From NCBI GenBank assembly GCA_964465665.1, contig CAYXKM010000283.1, positions 1-8,146 of the forward strand: a stretch of 8,146 nt of DNA, in the 5' to 3' direction. Below are positions 1 to 5,704 of the stretch, piece after piece. A program made the translations under genes and the position numbers. The number at the start of each line of letters is the position of its first letter. Position 1 is the first letter of the stretch. Below the pieces are notes generated by a model. The model was not told the DNA's origin. It saw only the letters and a program-made list of their open reading frames with translations, and ran no database searches. Origin of the DNA: JAKEGN01 sp964465665. Lineage in GTDB: Bacteria; Pseudomonadota; Gammaproteobacteria; Steroidobacterales; Woeseiaceae.

Positions 1-290
1 CCCGATTGCGAGATGACGAGGCACAAACCGCCGTCGAAGTGCAACGGCCTTTTATAGACGGAATGAATTGAAGGCGCGAGGCTGGCCGTCAGTGTTCCCG
101 TGCGGCTCTCGATCAGGTACTTCGCAAAAGTCGCAGAATGATCCGAGCTGCCGCGCGCGCAGGTTGCAACGAATGCAGGCTTGATCCGGCGAAGCAGCGC
201 ACCGACCCGACGGACTGTAGCTGCGTTTCGCGTGAGCTGTGCGGCCACGACATCGGCCGCCTGCGACGCTTCGTCGAACATCATCGACAC
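1..290 (-). CDS. nagB-II: SIS-domain glucosamine-6-phosphate deaminase/isomerase (NagB-II type), 5' part only, cut at window edge
   Basis: Reading the reverse strand from 290 gives 96 codons with no stop before the window edge. The product looks like the N-terminal quarter of the double-SIS sugar isomerases related to the GlmS isomerase half and AgaS. Visible marks are MMFDEASQAADVVAAQL at residues 3-19 (the usual start of this family), CARGSSDHSATFAKYLIE at 44-61 (the first SIS sugar-phosphate loop), and LVISQSG at 91-97 running off the edge. In GlcNAc loci of Shewanella and Xanthomonas relatives this family replaces classical NagB and converts glucosamine-6-P to fructose-6-P plus ammonia in the cytoplasm. 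The regulator ends at 325, just upstream, so co-transcription is likely. Start choice: GTG at 290 has AAAGG 11 bases upstream; ATG at 284 and ATG at 281 are alternatives. The in-phase ATGA at the regulator stop (ATG at 328) is not the start, because that frame closes after 15 codons. Exact substrate is inferred from neighbours. Confidence 0.88.
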   Translation of the reverse strand, partial: MSMMFDEASQAADVVAAQLTRNAATVRRVGALLRRIKPAFVATCARGSSDHSATFAKYLIESRTGTLTASLAPSIHSVYKRPLHFDGGLCLVISQS

Positions 291-324
291 GGGAAAGAGC
301 GCCTTTGGCGCGGCGTCGGCACGG

Positions 325-1077
325 TCATTCCGTCGACGTGAGCTCGGCGACGAAGTCGTAGGTGTCGCCCCGGTAATAGGATTGCGAAAACTCAATGGCT
401 ATACCGCCCTTGTTATAGCCGACGCGCTCAACCAGCAATCCGGCGGATCCGGGCGTCGTGCCGAGCAATTCGGCTTGCTTTTCGTTGAGCAACAGTGCGC
501 TCAGTCGTTGCAGCGCGCGCACGGGACGATTACCGGTCCTGTGCAGCGCTACATAAAGTGAATCGTCGACCGCATCGAGCGACGGCAGGCAGCCTGCCAG
601 GACTGTCGCCGCTTCGATCGACATCGGCGCATCGTCCGCGAGGCGGATGCGAGTGAAGCGATAGACGCTGGTTCCCGGGCTCGCGCGCATCGTCAGGGCC
701 TCCTCCGGACTGACGTGACCGGCCGAGCGCGTGATCCAGATACTGCTCGGCTTCAATCCCCGCGCGCGCATCTCCTCAGAGAACGAGTTCAGTTGAGCAA
801 AGTTCTTCTCGACTTTGGCGCGAACGAAGGTGCCGGAGCCGTGGTGTGTGTCGAGGACGCCCTCGTTGACCAGCCCCTCGATTGCCTTGCGGATGGTAAT
901 ACGCGACACACCGTACTCGGAGGCGAGTTCGCGCTCCGGTGGCAAAGCGTCGTTCGGGTGCAAAGTGCGGTCGGCGACGGCCTCACGAAGTATCGCCTGA
1001 ATCTGCCGATACAGCGGCTGATGTCCGTCGGGGTCGATGCGCCCCAGTTTGGCTGTCAGTTTTTTGTCGTAGGCCAC
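325..1077 (-). CDS. GntR-family (HutC/UTRA subfamily) transcriptional regulator, probable amino-sugar regulator
   Basis: A 250-residue regulator when started at GTG 1077. Residues about 20-88 form the GntR winged helix-turn-helix: PLYRQIQAILREAV, then LPPERELASEYGVSRITIRK, then GVLDTHHGSGTFV as the wing. Residues about 95-245 match a UTRA effector domain, including FSEEMRARGLKP, VYRFTRIRLADDAPMSIE and IEFSQSYYRGDTYDF. UTRA members such as Bacillus NagR and Streptomyces DasR bind amino-sugar phosphates and control GlcNAc genes. The neighbours here (SIS deaminase, chitin-type receptor, hexosaminidase, PTS EIIA) support the same role, but the effector is inferred. Start choice: GTG at 1077 is preceded by GAGGG with an 8-base gap. 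GTG at 1092 would add five residues but has no clear ribosome-binding site. It is divergent from the receptor gene and upstream of the SIS gene, so autoregulation from the shared intergenic region is likely. Confidence 0.93.
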   Translation of the reverse strand: MAYDKKLTAKLGRIDPDGHQPLYRQIQAILREAVADRTLHPNDALPPERELASEYGVSRITIRKAIEGLVNEGVLDTHHGSGTFVRAKVEKNFAQLNSFSEEMRARGLKPSSIWITRSAGHVSPEEALTMRASPGTSVYRFTRIRLADDAPMSIEAATVLAGCLPSLDAVDDSLYVALHRTGNRPVRALQRLSALLLNEKQAELLGTTPGSAGLLVERVGYNKGGIAIEFSQSYYRGDTYDFVAELTSTE

Positions 1078-1106
1078 TTGGTATGCCCTCACCGGGTCGC
1101 CGTACT

Positions 1107-1128
1107 ATAACCAATATATAACCAATAT
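1107..1128. repeat. Perfect 11-bp tandem repeat (two copies of ATAACCAATAT), possible operator half-sites
   Basis: Two exact adjacent copies occupy 1107-1117 and 1118-1128, followed by a looser ACCA at 1130-1133. The ACCA cores are in the same orientation, 11 then 9 bases apart, which places them on about the same face of the helix. They sit 15-50 bases upstream of the regulator start. ACCA is the outer half of the TGGT...ACCA operators bound by HutC-type GntR proteins such as DasR. Direct rather than inverted arrangement is unusual for that family, so this may instead be a site for another protein or a simple AT-rich duplication. Confidence 0.4.
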
Positions 1129-1243
1129 TACCAGTGCTGATTTCCAAGGCTTGCAAGGATGCCATTTTTAGCTTTTATAAACAGCTACTTGAAAAAAGAT
1201 ATCCCCAGAGTTGACCGCAGGGGTAGCAATTGGGCTAGATTGG

Positions 1244-1251
1244 TACTAGTA
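1244..1251. promoter_or_regulatory. Perfect 8-bp palindrome TACTAGTA preceded by TTGG, second candidate operator
   Basis: TACTAGTA is self-complementary. With its left flank it reads ATTGGTACTAG, so the left half resembles the TGGT operator arm while the right flank (TTTGT) does not complete it. Its centre lies 21 bases from the centre of the TGGTCCGTACCA site, about two helical turns, which would suit two dimers on one face. An eight-base palindrome can occur by chance, so support comes mainly from position. Confidence 0.3.
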
Positions 1252-1262
1252 TTTGTCAAAAT

Positions 1263-1274
1263 TGGTCCGTACCA
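1263..1274. promoter_or_regulatory. Candidate GntR/HutC operator, TGGT-CCGT-ACCA
   Basis: TGGTCCGTACCA is a 12-bp dyad with five of six base pairs symmetric, 52 bases before the receptor start codon. It has the same outer arms as the DasR/NagR-type operator core TGGTCTAGACCA. Position inside the leader of the receptor gene fits repression by the adjacent regulator. The assignment is inference from motif similarity and location. Confidence 0.45.
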
Positions 1275-1312
1275 GATGGCTTCTGCCCGGACCACTTCGA
1301 TCAACGAGACTC

Positions 1313-1319
1313 GGGGGAG
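1313..1319 (+). promoter_or_regulatory. Ribosome-binding site of the TonB receptor (GGGGGAG)
   Basis: GGGGGAG lies seven bases before ATG 1327. It decides the start against the longer open frame beginning at 1159. The same nonamer CGGGGGAGC, at the same spacing, precedes the hexosaminidase ATG at 5705. Confidence 0.75.
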
Positions 1320-1326
1320 CATTTCC

Positions 1327-3999
1327 ATGAACCTTAAGCGATCGACTACTTTGGGCACGGCTATCGCAGTCGCCCTTTACGCGAACAACTCACCGGTTCA
1401 GGCACAGGAAGTTCAGCCCCAGGTGGGTGGAGCCGGCGATGCGCCAATGGAGGAGATCGTCGTTACCGGCATTCGGCGCAGCATCGAGGACTCTCTCGCC
1501 GCCAAGCGCGCGGCAGCCGCCGCTATCGACGTGATCTCGGCAGAAGATGTCGGCAAGTTCCCGGACAAAAATCTCGCCGAAGCCGTGCAACGGGTGCCCG
1601 GAGTCGTCATCAATCGCGAATATGGCGAGGGCGAGCGCGTCAGCATACGCGGCACTGCGCCAAACCTCACCCGCACCCTCTACAACGGCCATGCTTTGGC
1701 TACCGCCGACTGGTTCATTCTCGATCAGCTCAACACAACCCGCAGCTTCAACTATCTCATGTTGCCCGCCGACATAATCGGGCAGGTCGAGGTCCAGAAG
1801 AGCTCGCAGGCCAATGTCGAGGAAGGCGGCGTCGGCGGTGTGGTCAACGTCAAATCCAGGAATCCGCTGGATCTCGATTCCCTGAAGTTGTATGTGAATG
1901 CCCAGACCGTCTACAACGACCGTGCCGACGAGAACGACCCGCAACTGTCGGCCCTGGCCAGCTGGAAGAACGACGACGAGACCGTCGGCGTGATGGGCGC
2001 GCTCATTCGCCAGGAACGCACGGTGCGCCGCGACGGCGTCGAAGTGCTGGGATACATGCCGGTCGACATCGACCCCGGTCCGGCCGTGCAGGAAGTGCAG
2101 TTCCCGACACTTATCGGCTCCGCGCTGTTCGAGCAGGAGCGCATACGCACCGGCGGCAACGTCGCGTTCCAGTTTCGCCCGAGCGATACGCTGGAGTTCA
2201 ATCTCACCGCTCTTTATTCGGAGTTCTCGGCCGACAACATCAACCAGAACTTCCTGACCTGGGGTAACCGCGCGCTCGGCAACGGCGGCACGCTGAGCAA
2301 CGTCACTGTCGTCAACGGCACTGCGGTTGCCGGCACTGTCGAGTCGCTGAACGGGGGTACCTCGGATTTCGGCGCGGTCTACGACGCCATCCAGCGCGAG
2401 TCAACGGCAGAGACAACAAACATCGATCTGCTCACCAGTGTGCAACTAACCGAGCTCTGGTCATCGGATTTCCGTATCGGCTACACCGACGCATTTGGCA
2501 ATACCGACAACCAGCCGTTCGTCGAGTTTGGTGCGCCGGCGTCGTACGACTATGACCTGCGCGGGTCTGCACCACAAGTTTCGTTCAACAATATCGATCC
2601 AACCGACCCGGCTGACATGATTTTCATTTTCAGCTCTCTGCACGAGATCAAGAACGACGACTCGGAGACTTATGCCTATCTTGACTTCGATCGCGACTTT
2701 GACGATGCCGGTTGGCTGGATTCGGTCGAATTCGGCGTCAAGTACACTACGCATGAACGTGACCTGGTGTTCAACGCCACAACCTACGGCGGATTCCATG
2801 TGCCGATCAATGCGACGCCGTCCAGTACCTTTGCCGGAGCTCTCACGCCGAACGATTTCCTGGACAACGTCGCGGCTTCTGGCACGCTGGACTCGTACTG
2901 GCAGATAAACCGTAGTGCGACGAGCGCATTGTTGTTCGCAAATCTGGCCAACACGTCGCGCATCCTGTACCCGCAACAGAGTTTCTCAGTAGAAGAGGAC
3001 ACGATCGGTGCTTACGTTATGGCCAATATCGACAGCGGAAACTGGCGCGGCAACGTCGGCATCCGCTACGTACAGACCGACCAGACCTCGCGTGGCAACG
3101 TATCCAGCCCGACCGGCTCAGTGGTAAACGCGTTCGGCAACTACGATCCGATAGAGGCGAATCGCGACTACGACGACGTGCTGCCGAGTTTCAACCTGGT
3201 CTACGAAGCATCCGACGATCTGCTGTACCGATTCTCGGCCGCACGGGTCATGACCCGCCCGGATTTCACCGACATCACACCGCGCGCGAGCCTGAACCCG
3301 GGCGCGCTGACCGGTATCAGCGGCAATCCGGATGTCGACCCGTATCGCGCAAACCAGGCGGAGGTCGCAATAGAATGGTATGGCGGCAGCCGCACAGCGG
3401 CATCGTTCGCCGTGTTCTACAAGGACATCGAGTCCTTTATCACAGACAATCCGGTTGACCGTGTCCTGCAGATCGTCTCCTCGACCCAGCCGAATGCGGC
3501 GTGCACACAGTCTGCCGGCGATCCTACGTTGTGGAACTGCCCGTTTGTCATCAACGAACGAAGCAACGGCGGCGGCGGCCAATCGTACGGCTTCGAGGTC
3601 GCCGGCGTGTGGACGATGGACAATGGCTTCGGCCTGCAGGCGAACTACACCTATGTCGATGCCGAGGCCGACAACGGCGATCCGTTGCCCGGCCACTCCG
3701 AGAACCAGTACAACGTAACCGGCTTCTTCGAAAACGACAGACTGAGTACCCGACTTGCGTACACCTACAGGTCGGAGTTCTTTGTCACTTTCGATCGAAG
3801 CACGCAGCTTAACCAGGACTCGTTGAGCTCCCTCGATGCCGCCGTGCTGTTCAATATTACTGACAACTGGGCGCTGACTTTTGACGCGGTCAATTTGACG
3901 AACGAAGAAATCCTGCAGTTCGCGAACACACCGGACCGTCCGAGAGCTGTATACGATAACGGGCGCACCTATTGGTTCGGCGTGCGCGTCAATTATTGA
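1327..3999 (+). CDS. TonB-dependent outer-membrane receptor, probable chitooligosaccharide/GlcNAc importer
   Basis: An 890-residue protein, a normal length for the large proteobacterial TonB-dependent receptors. Residues 1-26 are a signal peptide (basic NLKR, hydrophobic core, VQA before Q27). A TonB-box segment, MEEIVVTGIRRS, spans 41-52. The plug follows at about 55-185, with SAEDVGKFPDKNLAEAVQRV, GERVSIRGTAPNLTRTL, and the plug end motif VEVQKSSQANVEEGGVGG. The rest is the beta barrel, ending in WFGVRVNY with a terminal aromatic residue as expected for outer-membrane assembly. Two cysteines, C726 and C738, lie in a late segment ending WNCPFVINERSNGGG and may form a loop disulfide, as in relatives. 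In Caulobacter a receptor of this type encoded with nag genes imports GlcNAc and chitooligosaccharides, and the locus here argues for the same substrate. Start at 1327 is set by the ribosome-binding site and signal peptide. It is divergent from the GntR regulator, which probably represses it. Confidence 0.93.
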   Translation: MNLKRSTTLGTAIAVALYANNSPVQAQEVQPQVGGAGDAPMEEIVVTGIRRSIEDSLAAKRAAAAAIDVISAEDVGKFPDKNLAEAVQRVPGVVINREYGEGERVSIRGTAPNLTRTLYNGHALATADWFILDQLNTTRSFNYLMLPADIIGQVEVQKSSQANVEEGGVGGVVNVKSRNPLDLDSLKLYVNAQTVYNDRADENDPQLSALASWKNDDETVGVMGALIRQERTVRRDGVEVLGYMPVDIDPGPAVQEVQFPTLIGSALFEQERIRTGGNVAFQFRPSDTLEFNLTALYSEFSADNINQNFLTWGNRALGNGGTLSNVTVVNGTAVAGTVESLNGGTSDFGAVYDAIQRESTAETTNIDLLTSVQLTELWSSDFRIGYTDAFGNTDNQPFVEFGAPASYDYDLRGSAPQVSFNNIDPTDPADMIFIFSSLHEIKNDDSETYAYLDFDRDFDDAGWLDSVEFGVKYTTHERDLVFNATTYGGFHVPINATPSSTFAGALTPNDFLDNVAASGTLDSYWQINRSATSALLFANLANTSRILYPQQSFSVEEDTIGAYVMANIDSGNWRGNVGIRYVQTDQTSRGNVSSPTGSVVNAFGNYDPIEANRDYDDVLPSFNLVYEASDDLLYRFSAARVMTRPDFTDITPRASLNPGALTGISGNPDVDPYRANQAEVAIEWYGGSRTAASFAVFYKDIESFITDNPVDRVLQIVSSTQPNAACTQSAGDPTLWNCPFVINERSNGGGGQSYGFEVAGVWTMDNGFGLQANYTYVDAEADNGDPLPGHSENQYNVTGFFENDRLSTRLAYTYRSEFFVTFDRSTQLNQDSLSSLDAAVLFNITDNWALTFDAVNLTNEEILQFANTPDRPRAVYDNGRTYWFGVRVNY

Positions 4000-4015
4000 C
4001 AGACAGTCGATAGCC
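4000..4015. other. 16-bp gap between convergent stop codons, no recognisable terminator
   Basis: The receptor TGA ends at 3999 and the sulfotransferase TGA begins at 4016-4018. The gap contains no GC-rich hairpin with a T-run. The nearest dyad (CAAG/CTTG, 4018-4032, inside the sulfotransferase end) is only four base pairs. Either transcripts read into each other as antisense or termination is Rho-dependent. Confidence 0.5.
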
Positions 4016-5665
4016 TCAAGCTGCGAACTTGCCGATCCAGACGAGATAGTTCTTGTGGCGATTGACTGACGCCATGCTCGGCCGCCGGGTGACGTCGCCG
4101 TAACTCGGGGTCGCGACATAGTCCCGACGCTCGTAGTAGCTGAGACACGCGGGCTCGTAGGTCAGACCGACAAGCCCGAGAATACGCCGTACTTCGGATT
4201 CGGTGTTCTCGACGAGAGATTCGTACTCGACGTCGAGCAGCCGGGGCTCGAACTCACGTCGGTAGTGACCCAGCAGTTCGGCCATCGCATCCAGGTGATG
4301 GATGACGTCGTCGATTCTGTAACCGCAATGGAAGCCGTGATTCAGCTTGTTGAAGAAAATCGACACCGCCGTATCGAGGCGATTGCGCGACAAATGGATG
4401 ACAGGGGAGTCCGGGAACGCCATGCGAATGAGCGGCAGATACATCTCGTTAAACGGCATCTTGTCAGTGACGAACCGGGTGTTTGCCGCAAAGGACATGC
4501 GTTCGGAACGCCGGTGCAAATAGGTGTCGCGGAGTTGCGCCGCGATTCCGCGCCGATCGGCGACATGCAGCGCGCTGAAATTTTGCGGGAAAGGGCCTCG
4601 GGCAAGCATGCGCTCCGATACTTCGCGGAATTCGCCAACGAAGGGCAGCTCCCCGGCCGACTCGATACACGAGTGCGCACCGAGAATGCGCTCGAGGAGT
4701 GTGGTACCCGAACGCGGTGCACCGGTGATGAAAACAGGTTGCGGCAAGTCCGTTCGGAGCGCCGCCCTCGGCATCCCCTTGAGGAAGCTCGCATCGAAGG
4801 TCTGTTTCAGCTCCGCGAAAAAAGATTCCACGCCTGTTGCGTTGTAGATCAGGCCGCCAGCCTCGGCAGCGAGGCGCCGTTTGGCTTCGCTCGCATCGTT
4901 CCATGCGCCACCGTAATCCGCGAGCCGGTCACGAACGCGCGCACGCTCCAGCAGGGCATCGCCATTGAGCCGCTGTGCATTATTCAGAATAGCGAGCGCT
5001 TCTTCAGGGTTGCCAATGCGCAGTTGCAATTGGGCTTCGAGGAGACTGACGCTCCCAGGTTGCACCGTCGTCGCGCGATTGAGCAAGGCTTGCGCGGCGT
5101 CAAAGTCGCCCTGAACCTCCTTGAGTTTGGCGTGATAGCCCAGGGCGCGAAGGTTTTGAGGCTCGATATCGAGGGCTCTGGCGTACGCTGCGTCTGCGGC
5201 GCCCGCCTTGCCTTGTTGTGCAAGATTCAGTCCGAGATTCGTCAGAATATCGCAATCCGCGCCGCCGATCTCGAGTGCGCGGCGCAGATGCCATTCGCCG
5301 GCTTCCAGCCGATTCAGTTCGGAGAACAGCACGCCAAGCTCTGCGTGTATCGACACATCGTCCGGGTACTCTTCCGCGGCCTTGCGCAAGACATCTTCCG
5401 CACGCGACAACTTTCCCGACGACTGCAGTTGCTTTCCCAGCGCCGCATACGCCCAATACGCCCGAGGCTTTTTTTGAATTATGATCTCCAGGACCTTGAT
5501 GGCGTTGGCGTGATCGTTCTTCCGTGCATAGGCCCTGTAACACACAGCAAGCGCCTCGGCATCGTCCTTGTCATGTCGCAGGCGTTCGATCGCCAGTTGC
5601 AAGGCACGATCCACATCACCTTGTTCCAGCGCGGCGGTACAGGCGGCGATTGACGGTATGGCCAA
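4016..5665 (-). CDS. TPR-repeat sulfotransferase (Sulfotransfer_3-like)
   Basis: A 549-residue cytoplasmic-looking protein (no signal peptide) when started at TTG 5665. Residues about 5-237 hold roughly seven tetratricopeptide repeats of about 34 residues (for example YAALGKQLQSSGKLSRAEDV). Residues about 310-540 are a PAPS-dependent sulfotransferase. The 5'-phosphosulfate loop is ITGAPRSGTTLLERIL (R318 to T322), SAGELPF supplies E339 at the position of the tyrosylprotein sulfotransferase catalytic glutamate, and TDKMPFN (about 400-406) follows. The 3'-phosphate site is VIHLSRNRLDTAVSIFF (R427, S435). All key residues are present. Acceptor unknown: a protein is likelier than a sugar given the TPR array, but this is inference. 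Start is uncertain. The only in-frame ATG upstream, at 5824, would overlap the hexosaminidase 5' end by 120 bp with an unstructured N-terminus, and TTG 5665 lacks a good ribosome-binding site. It converges on the receptor with 16 bp between stops and no clear terminator. Confidence 0.88.
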   Translation of the reverse strand: MAIPSIAACTAALEQGDVDRALQLAIERLRHDKDDAEALAVCYRAYARKNDHANAIKVLEIIIQKKPRAYWAYAALGKQLQSSGKLSRAEDVLRKAAEEYPDDVSIHAELGVLFSELNRLEAGEWHLRRALEIGGADCDILTNLGLNLAQQGKAGAADAAYARALDIEPQNLRALGYHAKLKEVQGDFDAAQALLNRATTVQPGSVSLLEAQLQLRIGNPEEALAILNNAQRLNGDALLERARVRDRLADYGGAWNDASEAKRRLAAEAGGLIYNATGVESFFAELKQTFDASFLKGMPRAALRTDLPQPVFITGAPRSGTTLLERILGAHSCIESAGELPFVGEFREVSERMLARGPFPQNFSALHVADRRGIAAQLRDTYLHRRSERMSFAANTRFVTDKMPFNEMYLPLIRMAFPDSPVIHLSRNRLDTAVSIFFNKLNHGFHCGYRIDDVIHHLDAMAELLGHYRREFEPRLLDVEYESLVENTESEVRRILGLVGLTYEPACLSYYERRDYVATPSYGDVTRRPSMASVNRHKNYLVWIGKFAA

Positions 5666-5690
5666 GTGAGAATTTGAAGTCGTGAGGTCC

Positions 5691-5697
5691 GGGGGAG
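5691..5697 (+). promoter_or_regulatory. Ribosome-binding site of the hexosaminidase (GGGGGAG)
   Basis: GGGGGAG sits seven bases before ATG 5705 but only one base before GTG 5699, so it selects the ATG as start. Confidence 0.75.
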
Positions 5698-5704
5698 CGT
5701 GATT

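Larger units (their letters stand above)
1078..1326. promoter_or_regulatory. Divergent control region between the GntR regulator and the TonB receptor gene
   Basis: This noncoding stretch is visibly more AT-rich than its flanks and must hold both divergent promoters. Its left part carries tandem ACCA-containing repeats and its right part carries two dyads near 1244-1274. An open frame runs from 1159 into the receptor, but residues from that part resemble no signal sequence, so I treat it as leader. Promoter elements are uncertain. On the plus strand TTGCAA (1151-1156) and TATAAA (1176-1181) are 19 bases apart, and TAGTAT (1247-1252) is an alternative -10 overlapping a dyad. On the minus strand TATAGT- and TATATT-like hexamers lie inside the tandem repeat, so a bound regulator would block RNA polymerase. 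None of these pairs is strong enough to assign. Confidence 0.6.

Noticed and set aside
326..328. ATGA overlap at the regulator stop as the start of the next minus-strand gene
   Set aside because: That frame stops after 15 codons. The SIS protein is read in another frame, starting near 290.
1203..1223. CCCC...GGGG inverted repeat in the leader
   Set aside because: Four-base arms with a 13-base loop; too weak to call a hairpin or operator.
1159..1326. Upstream extension of the receptor reading frame by 56 codons
   Set aside because: A signal peptide and GGGGGAG site begin at 1327. The extension is AT-rich, overlaps candidate operators and does not resemble a receptor N-terminus.
4018..4032. 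CAAG/CTTG dyad as a terminator for the convergent genes
   Set aside because: Only four base pairs, inside coding sequence, with no T-run on either strand.
3118..4119. 333-codon open frame on the minus strand
   Set aside because: Antisense to the receptor barrel and running across the ends of two real genes, with no domain signature.
4265..5653. 462-codon open frame on the plus strand
   Set aside because: It is exactly antisense to the sulfotransferase, whose motifs are unmistakable. The antisense product shows no recognisable domain, and long antisense frames are common at this GC content.
5699..5701. GTG 5699 as start of the hexosaminidase
   Set aside because: GGGGGAG would be only one base away. 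ATG 5705 has the correct seven-base spacing and gives MRR at the start of the signal sequence.
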